22,414 nt of DNA from JACQNR01 sp049515175 (lineage in GTDB: Bacteria > Acidobacteriota > Terriglobia > UBA7540), in contig JBEKUI010000072.1 of NCBI GenBank assembly GCA_049515175.1, positions 1 to 22,414 on the forward strand, given 5' to 3'. The translations under genes and the position numbers were made by a program. A model generated the notes under the pieces. The model saw only the letters and a program-made list of their open reading frames with translations, was not told the DNA's origin and searched no databases. The stretch's first letter is position 1. Every line of letters starts with the position of its first letter. Positions 17,001 through 22,414 of the stretch are shown piece after piece.

Positions 17001-19414
17001 TCATCGCGCTTGCGGTCCTGTGCCAAGGTGCGAAGACTTTTGGCCTGAGTGTTCGTGGGATCGAGTCCCAGCGCCTGGCGGACCGAATCCTCGGCAGCGT
17101 GCCAGTCGGAATCGAGGACAAACTGCGCCTTTCCCACCAAACTGTTGATCAGCGCCGCCCGAATCGCCGGATTCCCTTCGTCCAACTGCCGTGCCTGGCG
17201 CAGAAGGCTGATGCCTTCCTCGTAACGGCGCTGCGAGCAGGCACTTTGCCCCCGATCGAGCAGCCGAGCCGCCTCCGCGGTTCGTTCCACGCCTTGCCGT
17301 GCCAGGTTCCCCAGAGACGCCAACTCATCATCGTCGGGGAACTCCCCCGCCGCCTTCTGGAGCAGTTCCAGAACCGTCGTGTAGTTGCCCAGGTGAAGCT
17401 GCCGGTCGACCTGCGAGACGACTTTGGCCTTGGATTCCTGCTTTTCCTGTTGCAGGCGCCGCTTGATAAGCCGGTCGGTCTCAACGTTCAGGCCGGGATA
17501 CTGGTCGTAGATCGTTTCCAGTATTTCCCATTGCCCCAGAGCCTCGCTGAACGCTCCGCGCTCTTCGTACAGGTGAGCCTTGGCCACAATCGAGGCAACC
17601 AGATCCCGCTTCTCGCGCATGATGCGCAGCGTGTGTTCGAAGTGTCCCTCCTCGGGGTAACGGCTCAGCGCCTCCTTCAAGATGTTGACGCGCTTGTCGA
17701 GATCAGGTTCGGCCTCGATCTGGTTGTCGACCACCGCAATGTAGCGCGACAGTTCCTGCCTCTGCCTTTCTTCCACGTCGAATTTGAGCGCCTGAAATAG
17801 CGCGTTCCCCGGATATTTGGCCAGATAATCGTTGCAGATCGCCAGCGCCTTGCTGAATTCCCGATCCGTCAGATACCTTTGCGCCTCAGCATAGGAGGTG
17901 TTGATCAAGTCGTGCTCGGAACGAACCTGATTGTAGAAGGTCTGATAGTTTGAACTGCGCCCCGCCCCGGAGGAATCGGGCACCTGGCGGTCCAGGTCGA
18001 GCGCCCGCTCGAGTTTCAGCAGCGCTGAACTGACTTCCCCACGTTGCCAGGCATCCACGGCGGACTGATAGAGCTGCTCTTTTTCCTGACGCCGAGCCAG
18101 GTAATCTTCCTCTTTCTGGTCGATTTCCGCCTTGATCTGGCGGGCCCGGGTGTCCGAGGGATTGAGCTGCAAGACGTTCTCCAGCGCCTGGCGGGCGTGG
18201 CTGTAAGCGTGATTATCGATGTGCTGCCGCACCAGGCGGAACCAATCCTCGACCTTGTCCTCCGTGTGCTTGGTTTCGATGCTGTGCTTGAGGGCCAGCG
18301 CGCCGGAATGGTCTGGCTCAAGGTCCAGGATCTGCTGGACCTTCTGCAACGCCAGAGGATATTCCTTCTCATCCAAGCGCGTTCGGGCGCTTTCCAGAAG
18401 CTGCTGGATCCTCTTTTGCCGCACCGCGACGTCAATCTGGCGGCGCAGCAGGGACATGGCCGATTCGATATGCCCTTCGGCTTCCAGCTCGCGCAGGATT
18501 TCATCGGCGAACTGATAGTCGCCCTGGTCATAGGCCTTGCCCGCGCGCTGGATGCGGGGCTGGATTCGCGCCGGATCGAAGATCTCGATGGGCTCGTTCC
18601 GCAGCGCCTTCTGGAGAGTCTCCGCCAGTTCGCGTGCCGTCGAAAAGCGATGGTAAGGCTGCTTGGCCATCGCCTTGTGCACGACCCGGCTGACGGTCTG
18701 GCTGACCGCGGGATTAATCTCGGAAGCGGCTGGTGGGACGTAGTGCAGAATTGCCTGGATAATGTCGTACTGACTGCCTCGATCGAAAGGCTTGCGTTGG
18801 GTGAGTGTTTCGTAGGCCACAACCCCCAGCGAGAAAACGTCTGAGAGCGGAGATATCCCCTTCATCTCGATCAGCTCAGGGGACATGTAAAGCAGCGTTC
18901 CCTTCAGTCCCTTCGTCGTATGATGATCCGACTTGTGGACCACTCCAAAATCGATGATGCGGACCGAGTCGTCATCCATCACGAAGATGTTGCTGGGTTT
19001 CATGTCGCGGTGGACCAGCCCGCGTTCATGCGCCGCCTGGAGCCCCCGGCAGGTCTGCGAAATGATGTCCACCGAGCGCTCGATGGTCAGCCGGTGGCTC
19101 GCCGTGCGAATAATCTGGTCGAGCGTCATGCCGCTCATGAGAGGCATGACAAAATAGGGGAGGCTTTCCTGCCCTTCCTCGTATTCACCCAAGTCGAAGA
19201 TTTCGACGATGTTGGGGTGACTGATCGAGGCCAGCACTTCATACTCCTTGTGGAACAGCCCCAGCGCCTCGCGGTCCGCAATGTCCAGGATGGTCTTCAG
19301 CGCTATATCGCGCTTGATAACGGTGTCGTAGCCCTTGTAGACGACACCCATCCCGCCTTTGCCCAGGACTTCGCGGATTTCGTAGCGGCCCTTCAGTATC
19401 TTTGGGACAGGCAT
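14024..19414 (-). CDS. Giant membrane Ser/Thr protein kinase with helical repeats, Thr-motif linker, PEGA-like repeats and C-terminal jelly-roll
   Basis: A 1796-residue Hanks-type kinase when started at ATG 19414 (MPVPKILKGRYEI), the natural start just before the kinase domain; a TTG at 19483 would add 23 residues. The kinase domain (about 11-275) is complete: Gly-loop GKGGMGVVYKG, Lys40, HRDMKPSN with Asp137, DFG with Asp155, and a GTLLYMSPE activation segment. Residues about 290-900 are a long helical, TPR-like repeat region. A Pro/Ala-rich linker (about 925-1150) carries the Thr motifs EEQTMIF (Thr959), EERTMIF (Thr990), EDRTLLF (Thr1028) and EETKIR (Thr1129). One membrane helix spans 1155-1177. 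Outside are about six PEGA-like repeats (about 1190-1640) and a C-terminal jelly-roll (about 1645-1796). It probably senses an envelope ligand and signals inward by phosphorylation. It stands alone, divergent from the reductase leader. Confidence 0.92.
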   Translation of the reverse strand: MPVPKILKGRYEIREVLGKGGMGVVYKGYDTVIKRDIALKTILDIADREALGLFHKEYEVLASISHPNIVEIFDLGEYEEGQESLPYFVMPLMSGMTLDQIIRTASHRLTIERSVDIISQTCRGLQAAHERGLVHRDMKPSNIFVMDDDSVRIIDFGVVHKSDHHTTKGLKGTLLYMSPELIEMKGISPLSDVFSLGVVAYETLTQRKPFDRGSQYDIIQAILHYVPPAASEINPAVSQTVSRVVHKAMAKQPYHRFSTARELAETLQKALRNEPIEIFDPARIQPRIQRAGKAYDQGDYQFADEILRELEAEGHIESAMSLLRRQIDVAVRQKRIQQLLESARTRLDEKEYPLALQKVQQILDLEPDHSGALALKHSIETKHTEDKVEDWFRLVRQHIDNHAYSHARQALENVLQLNPSDTRARQIKAEIDQKEEDYLARRQEKEQLYQSAVDAWQRGEVSSALLKLERALDLDRQVPDSSGAGRSSNYQTFYNQVRSEHDLINTSYAEAQRYLTDREFSKALAICNDYLAKYPGNALFQALKFDVEERQRQELSRYIAVVDNQIEAEPDLDKRVNILKEALSRYPEEGHFEHTLRIMREKRDLVASIVAKAHLYEERGAFSEALGQWEILETIYDQYPGLNVETDRLIKRRLQQEKQESKAKVVSQVDRQLHLGNYTTVLELLQKAAGEFPDDDELASLGNLARQGVERTAEAARLLDRGQSACSQRRYEEGISLLRQARQLDEGNPAIRAALINSLVGKAQFVLDSDWHAAEDSVRQALGLDPTNTQAKSLRTLAQDRKRDEFVGECVSRARQLQAGGDPLAALREVEAALASYPEESRLTQLKATLKREIDEAQRRDTRRKSLDELGQIGQEAETVADLGAVQSLTGRLKVIAQRAAADPEVRSVAAGIETRLYGLAERLEKEAAAPPPPEPSTAPGLPSLSAAAQPAADLEEQTMIFHGGKELAAGPPAVPPAVSEQPEVAEERTMIFRGGQALAETPPASPAAAPGPPVAVPAEPSESEDRTLLFQGAKALRESVAQPPQITPSAPEARPSETISPTPPPRGPQPEVAPPVPDATPAAARSVAPAPPPPSATRPARKPPVVPPKPAGVPPVAGLTGALDLEETKIRKAPRIDMPAPAEVQPEPKKPFPWLIVTLVGILGAALVGAGAYFALKHMKSKVVGPTVSLEVRTSPPGAELILNGESRGVSNLQLDLPPGAYNLKADLAGYQPQSATLQVKAGAPASLDLTLQPLPSTFRLYTDLQAGSVHLDGNAVGELQDGQLILDSVSAGKHSLSVSGRYGEATIEFEAMAGSVPTISAPIVARELKIVVFSNLGSHGRLYASYGPAKANLDGQPVGDAGPAGLNMENLARGSHELLLGEGQDQRKLVIENGPASALTAFLSSDRNVGTLVVVTGEDNVRVLIDGREFRRRTQRGQVRIPNLEVKTYNIRVVKEGYQPVEVQQAEVRKGGEAKVEFHLVPVPSVASLQLQGVLPGAQVVVDQKVLGTVRDDGAFSTSGINPGEHTIEIRKEQYRTKRIVRSFGGGEAVRLAGIEVALEAALGVVHLSVSPADSQVTIARVGEAQSRPVRETNLNLPEGTYILKATAPSHAARSVTLHVAAGETKTVDLSLTAESKGDTSDWEKPETWSQDGNWLVRRGGGVALFRTTPTAGRFVMTLALRRGRRLQWVLNYTDDRNYVLFQTDKKTFYRSVVQNGVTKELARVPMGVDYKGYYTLQMRVAANAVTHEVFDGKGWVTIDSWSDPGRNLASGRFGLLAPGSDEIAVSNFAFYPQ
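15960..16545 (-). other. Kinase linker: repeated acidic-Thr-hydrophobic motifs (possible phosphothreonine docking sites)
   Basis: Within the Pro/Ala-rich juxtamembrane linker of the kinase, three near-identical 13-residue motifs occur: EEQTMIFHGGKEL (Thr959), EERTMIFRGGQAL (Thr990) and EDRTLLFQGAKAL (Thr1028), plus a divergent fourth, LEETKIRKAP (Thr1129). The surrounding sequence is low-complexity, so retention of these blocks is notable. Acidic residues before Thr and a hydrophobic residue at +3 fit autophosphorylation sites read by FHA domains. This role is inferred. Confidence 0.6.
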
Positions 19415-19564
19415 ATCAGCACTCGTGAAGCCTCTACCTATAACACATTGCAGGCCCAGGGAAAAGCCATCCGGAGAGGCCAAGGAGGGGGTCCCCAGGC
19501 TTTCGTAACTCCTTCCAGAACATCGGCTAAGCTTTTCTTATTCGAACCATAACGAGATTCGCAG

Positions 19565-19594
19565 TTGACTTCAGGCAGGGCTGGCGGGTATCTT
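19565..19594 (+). promoter_or_regulatory. Possible promoter of the cysteine leader/sulfite reductase transcript
   Basis: TTGACT (19565-19570) and TATCTT (19589-19594) are separated by 18 nt. The predicted transcription start, near 19601, would put the leader ATG only about 6 nt from the 5' end, making leader translation nearly leaderless. The -35 is good; the -10 matches 4 of 6 positions. Confidence 0.42.
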
Positions 19595-19606
19595 AGAGAC
19601 GGCTTT

Positions 19607-19684
19607 ATGGAAAGCAGCCTCCACACCCGCATGGCGATGTGTTGTTGTTCAAGCACAACGCCGGCGTGTGGAGATCTGAAGTAA
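19607..19684 (+). CDS. Cysteine-rich leader peptide (25 aa), putative attenuator peptide
   Basis: A 25-codon frame from ATG 19607 to TAA 19682-19684. Codons 12-14 are TGT TGT TGT (Cys-Cys-Cys), followed by Ser-Ser, and codon 21 is another TGT, so 4 of 25 residues are Cys. In-frame ATGs at 19631 and 19637 could give shorter forms that keep all four. A weak purine stretch AGAGA (19595-19599) precedes the first ATG. The frame lies between a promoter-like pair and an intrinsic terminator, directly upstream of a sulfite/nitrite reductase gene. This is the layout of leader peptides such as those of the trp and his operons, where ribosome stalling on control codons prevents termination. Here the control amino acid would be cysteine, the product of sulfite reduction and sulfide fixation. 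Translation has not been shown. Confidence 0.72.
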   Translation: MESSLHTRMAMCCCSSTTPACGDLK

Positions 19685-19748
19685 GCAGCCAGCAAGTTTC
19701 GGACTCATCGAAACCCACCGTCGGACGCAAGTTCGGCGGTGGGTTTTT
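19619..19748 (+). promoter_or_regulatory. Putative trp-type transcription attenuator responding to cysteine
   Basis: Hand folding gives mutually exclusive stems. Protector (1:2): CTCCACAC 19619-19626 with GTGTGGAG 19666-19673. Antiterminator (2:3): CCGGCG-U-GTGG 19661-19671 with CCACCGTCGG 19715-19724, ten pairs with one bulged base, enclosing a small hairpin GTTTCG 19696-19701 / CGAAAC 19709-19714. Terminator (3:4): 19711-19726 with 19731-19746. A ribosome stalled at the Cys codons (19640-19648) would disturb segment 1 and leave segment 2 free, favouring read-through. A ribosome that reaches the stop codon at 19682-19684 would cover segment 2 and let the terminator form. No known riboswitch consensus was recognised in the same interval. 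Confidence 0.65.
19711..19748 (+). terminator. Intrinsic terminator within the sulfite reductase leader
   Basis: Bases 19711-19726 pair with 19731-19746 over 16 bp (two G-U pairs), closed by the GNRA-type tetraloop GCAA (19727-19730) and followed by a TTTTT run (19744-19748). It ends 18 nt before the reductase ATG, so it must be bypassed for expression: it is an attenuator, not an end-of-gene terminator. The neighbouring kinase gene reads away from it. Confidence 0.88.
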
Positions 19749-19766
19749 GCATTTAGGGGGGTCTGC

Positions 19767-21506
19767 ATGTTGACAGCGGAAGTTGAAGCACGGCATACGC
19801 CAGAAGCGGTGGAAGACGAAATCCGCATCTTTGAGGAGCGCGCCGGAAAACTCCAGCGCGGCGAGATCACGGAGGACCAGTTCCGCCCCTTCCGTCTGAA
19901 GCACGGCATCTACGGCCAGCGGCAACCCGGCTTCCAGATGGTGCGCGTGAAGGTTCCCTCCGGAATTCTCAATTCCAGCCAGCTTCGCGTGCTCGCCGAT
20001 CTTGCCGAAACGCGCTCGACCGGGATCGGACACGTCACCACGCGCGAGAACTTCCAGTTCCACTTCGTGAAGATGGAAAACGTGCCGGCCATCATGCGCG
20101 ACCTCGCGGCGGTGGGCCTGACGACGCGCGAGGCTTGCGGCAACACCGTCCGCAACATCACCTCCTGCCCCCTGGCCGGAATCTGCTCCGGCGAAGCCTT
20201 TGACGTAACTCCTTACGCTCTGGCCACCACGCGCTTTTTCCTGCGTCATCCGGAATTTCACGACCTGCCGCGCAAGTTCAAGATCGCCTTCTCGGGGTGC
20301 GAGGACGACGGCAACTGCGCCGTGGCGGGGATTCACGATGTGGGCTTGATCGCCCGCGTGCAAGGCACCAACGGGACGGGCAGGCGCGGTTTCAAAGTCC
20401 TGGTGGGCGGAGGCCTGGGAAGCTTGCCCACCGAGGCCGCCACTCTTTCCGAATTCCTTCCGGAAGAAGAACTGATCCCCACCATCGAAGCGGTTCTGCG
20501 CGTTTTCAAGGAACACGGAAACTACAAAAATAAACTCAAAGCCCGGCTGAAGTTCGTACTCCGTGACAAAGGCATCGAAGAACTGCGGCGCCTGGTAGCC
20601 GAAAAGCGCAGGCATATCGCGACACCTCCGGAAACGCTGACCGTTCCAACGCCCGTTCAACCGCCGCTGATTCAGCTTGGCCCTGCTCCAACCTCCGGCA
20701 ACGGCGCTTCGCCGGTGTTCGAGCGCTGGCGGCAACATAACATCCAGCCGCAGCGACAGCCGGGCTACGCTGTGGTATGGATCAAACTCCCCGCCGGCAC
20801 CCTCCGCGCTCACCAATTCGTGGGGCTCGCAGATTTGCTCGATCGCCTCGGTCTGAGCGCGGTACGCATCGCAATCTCGCAAGACCTCGTCATCCCCTGG
20901 ACGCCACTCGACCGGCTGAAGGAAGTCCATCGCGAACTGGCGGCGCTCGACCTCGCCACGCCCGGCGCGCGTACGATCGCCGACGTCACGGGCTGCCCGG
21001 GCGCGACCACCTGCAACCTGGGCATCACACGGTCCCTTACGCTCGCCGAAGTGCTGGCCAAAGAATTCGCTGCCGAGTCGGATCCCGAAATTCAGAAGAT
21101 CCGCATCAAGATCAGCGGCTGCCCCAACTCCTGCGGGCAGCACCACATCGCCGACATCGGCTTCTACGGCAACGCGCGCAAAGTGGGCGATCGGCAAGCG
21201 CCTTACTATCAGCTCATGCTGGGCGGCGAGGTCAGCGCCGCGGGCGTCCGGTTCGCCCGTCAAGTGATGCCGCTGCCCGCCAAGCGCATTCCCGCAGCGC
21301 TGCGCCAGTTGTTGGCTCTTTACACGGAGGAGCGCTTGCCGGCCGAGCCGTTCTCCGCGTGGGTGCAACGGACGAGCGATGCGTCAATCCTCGCTCGCTT
21401 ACAAACCTTCGCCGAAGGCTCGAGCGCCGACGCTGATCTCTTCATCGACTGGGGCGACAACGAAACCTACTCGCTCAAAATCGGACGCGGCGAGTGCGCG
21501 GCTTAA
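19767..21506 (+). CDS. Sulfite/nitrite reductase, siroheme and [4Fe-4S] enzyme; probably assimilatory sulfite reductase
   Basis: A 579-residue protein of the NirA/Sir family, which reduces sulfite to sulfide or nitrite to ammonia in a six-electron step using siroheme coupled to a 4Fe-4S cluster. Two homologous halves are visible: a ferredoxin-like half-domain (about 40-115) plus a first reductase domain (about 120-280) with SCPLAG and SGCEDDGNC, then a Pro-rich linker (about 287-320) and a second pair. The cluster cysteines are C-x5-C (Cys410, Cys416, in TGCPGATTC) and C-x3-C (Cys452, Cys456, in SGCPNSCG), matching the known spacing. Family sequence alone does not separate sulfite from nitrite; the Cys-codon leader upstream favours sulfite. 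AGGGGGG (19755-19761) is the ribosome binding site for ATG 19767. No other cys genes are adjacent in the window. Confidence 0.9.
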   Translation: MLTAEVEARHTPEAVEDEIRIFEERAGKLQRGEITEDQFRPFRLKHGIYGQRQPGFQMVRVKVPSGILNSSQLRVLADLAETRSTGIGHVTTRENFQFHFVKMENVPAIMRDLAAVGLTTREACGNTVRNITSCPLAGICSGEAFDVTPYALATTRFFLRHPEFHDLPRKFKIAFSGCEDDGNCAVAGIHDVGLIARVQGTNGTGRRGFKVLVGGGLGSLPTEAATLSEFLPEEELIPTIEAVLRVFKEHGNYKNKLKARLKFVLRDKGIEELRRLVAEKRRHIATPPETLTVPTPVQPPLIQLGPAPTSGNGASPVFERWRQHNIQPQRQPGYAVVWIKLPAGTLRAHQFVGLADLLDRLGLSAVRIAISQDLVIPWTPLDRLKEVHRELAALDLATPGARTIADVTGCPGATTCNLGITRSLTLAEVLAKEFAAESDPEIQKIRIKISGCPNSCGQHHIADIGFYGNARKVGDRQAPYYQLMLGGEVSAAGVRFARQVMPLPAKRIPAALRQLLALYTEERLPAEPFSAWVQRTSDASILARLQTFAEGSSADADLFIDWGDNETYSLKIGRGECAA

Positions 21507-21861
21507 GCACCGGTAGCGGAATTCCGTGATAGCTCGTTCAACATAAAATGGACGGAAAAATCCGGCCCTACTTTGGGCAGCGACAAAATGTCCGGCCGAC
21601 CGGGCTCACCCGCACTTCCTCAACTCCCGCCTCTCCCGCACTCCCTCGACTCTCGCGCCCCTACCACCCTCCCCTCGGCTCTTGACTTCGCCATTCCCAG
21701 GGAGTACAACGCTTCTCAGGAGCGTGGCCTGACTGCACGGCACGTTCTGACGGGCCTGCACTTCTCCAGTTGATCCTCCCGACCACACGCAGCCGGCCGC
21801 GCCCATTGCGCCGCCTTCACTCCAGCCGCTGCGGCCAAAGCGAAACCCGGAGGTATGGCTT
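21507..21861. other. Intergenic region with possible insertion-sequence relic
   Basis: This 355-bp spacer has no supported gene. Near 21545-21600 there are related short blocks: AAAATGGACGGAAAAATCCGG and, about 25 nt on, GACAAAATGTCCGGCCGAC. They look like repeated terminal-end motifs of a transposable element left without a transposase. The 21600-21680 stretch is a C-rich, low-complexity segment. A promoter-like pair for the next gene lies at 21682-21710. Confidence 0.45.
21682..21710 (+). promoter_or_regulatory. Possible promoter of the DUF1326 gene
   Basis: TTGACT (21682-21687) and TACAAC (21705-21710) are separated by 17 nt. The implied leader is about 145 nt to the ATG at 21862. The -10 matches 4 of 6 positions. 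Confidence 0.35.
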
Positions 21862-22414
21862 ATGCGTTATCTGGCCACAGCCTTCTTCATCCTCATTTTT
21901 GCGGTGGACGCGCACGCCCAAGCGCCGGCCGTCGCGGGCGACTACGTCGAAGCGCGTTCTGGCCACGTATACACTTGCGGCTGTCTCTATTCCGGCGAAT
22001 CGGTCACGGGCGGCAAGGAAGCGATTCTCGTCTGGCGGATTCTGAGCGGGGAATATGAGGGCACGTCGCTCGAGGGAATTCGTCTCGCCGCAGTCGTGGT
22101 GGGCGAAAGCAATCTCGGTGCGCCCGACGAAGCTCGCCGCTCGGTAGTCTATCTCGACGGCATCACGCGCGACGCGCAGGAGCAGGCCGTGCTGGCCCTC
22201 TGGCGGCGCGAGTATGCCAAGGTGCTGGGCGAAGTCCGCGCCGTGCATCGCGCCCCCATCACTTTCGACCGCCAGGGCGAACTGGTCAACGTCGAAGTGC
22301 CCGGCGTAGTGCGCGTGCAGGCGCGCAAGGCTCGCCTGCCCCAGGACGCGCATCCCGGCTCGTTTCTCTGGTACTCGCCCTTCACGCCCCTGGGCGACCC
22401 CACCCTCGCCACTT
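21862..22414 (+). CDS. Exported DUF1326 domain protein (3' end cut by window edge)
   Basis: The frame from ATG 21862 stays open for 184 codons to the window end. It starts with a signal peptide (MRYLATAFFILIFAVDAHAQ). The mature part begins GDYVEARSGHVYTCGCLYSGE and continues GGKEAILVWRILSGEYEGTSLEGIRLAAVV, which fits DUF1326 proteins ([GD]-Y-x-E-A-R-x-x-x-V-Y, G-x-E-A-x-x-[AV]-W, G-x-x-L-x-G). Family function is unknown. Cys39 and Cys41 form a C-x-C pair near the start of the domain; other members often have a single Cys-containing loop here, so metal binding is possible but unproven. GGAGG (21849-21853) with 8-nt spacing firmly selects this ATG over the out-of-frame ATG at 21855. Relation to the upstream reductase is unclear: the gap is 355 bp. 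Confidence 0.85.
   Translation, partial: MRYLATAFFILIFAVDAHAQAPAVAGDYVEARSGHVYTCGCLYSGESVTGGKEAILVWRILSGEYEGTSLEGIRLAAVVVGESNLGAPDEARRSVVYLDGITRDAQEQAVLALWRREYAKVLGEVRAVHRAPITFDRQGELVNVEVPGVVRVQARKARLPQDAHPGSFLWYSPFTPLGDPTLAT

Noticed and set aside
16277..17800. Plus-strand open frame of 507 codons antisense to the kinase gene
   Set aside because: It lies wholly within the kinase gene, shows Arg/Leu-rich antisense composition without any domain, and has no ribosome binding site; a product of GC-rich codon bias.
19590..19750. Known riboswitch (SAM, SAH, cobalamin, Moco types) before the reductase
   Set aside because: I could not find the conserved core motifs of these classes; the Cys-codon frame with alternative stems explains the structure better. 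A covariance-model search would be decisive.
19605..21368. Minus-strand open frame of 587 codons antisense to the sulfite reductase
   Set aside because: The plus strand encodes a clear reductase with all cluster cysteines; the antisense frame has no recognisable domain and runs through the terminator and leader.
21573..21773. 66-codon plus-strand frame after the reductase
   Set aside because: It starts at TTG inside the repeat-like region, has Pro/Ser low-complexity composition and no domain.

Overview
The window looks like a chromosomal segment of an Acidobacteriota genome. This is inferred from gene content: a secreted S55 (SpoIVB-like) peptidase-domain protein, a very large PEGA-repeat Ser/Thr kinase, a planctomycete-type PSD1/DUF1501 pair, a sigma/anti-sigma/DUF4097 module, and generally GC-rich coding sequence. 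No rRNA, tRNA or CRISPR array was seen. Both ends are cut: the left edge carries the first 21 codons of a minus-strand gene that looks like an IS1182-type transposase, and the right edge carries a truncated DUF1326 gene.

Layout from left to right. (1) Transposase start (1-63, minus), then a hairpin-rich spacer. (2) A PSD1-type cytochrome/LamG protein (325-3729) and its usual DUF1501 Tat-exported partner (3734-5209). (3) A convergent small RsbW-like ATP-binding protein (5217-5648, minus) with its own promoter. (4) A two-gene unit with a clear sigma-70-type promoter: a secreted S55-domain protein (5984-7834) and a secreted beta-propeller protein (7885-10143). (5) An ECF sigma factor, a ZAS anti-sigma factor and a secreted DUF4097 protein (10227-12511). 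(6) Shikimate kinase aroK and a small exported protein (12653-13903). (7) A convergent 5.4-kb kinase gene (14024-19414, minus) with a kinase domain, a long helical repeat region, a Pro-rich linker holding repeated Thr motifs, one membrane segment, about six PEGA-like repeats and a C-terminal jelly-roll. (8) A sulfite/nitrite reductase gene (19767-21506) and a DUF1326 gene (21862 to the end).

The most interesting signal lies in the 350 bp between the kinase and the reductase. A 25-codon reading frame with three consecutive Cys codons (TGT TGT TGT) and a fourth downstream ends 26 bp before a 16-bp GNRA-capped terminator hairpin with a T run, placed just before the reductase ribosome binding site. 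Hand folding finds a protector stem, an antiterminator that takes up the 5' arm of the terminator, and the terminator itself, in the classic 1:2 / 2:3 / 3:4 arrangement. This is what a trp-type transcription attenuator responding to cysteinyl-tRNA would look like. It would make the downstream enzyme an assimilatory sulfite reductase under end-product control.

Second-tier observations: the S55 domain appears circularly permuted (Ser motif before the His motif); the kinase linker holds three near-identical acidic-Thr-hydrophobic motifs resembling phosphothreonine docking sites; the PSD1 gene contains a perfect in-frame 30-bp tandem duplication; and the RsbW-like protein lacks the N-box Asn. All structural and homology statements were made by eye without database searches.
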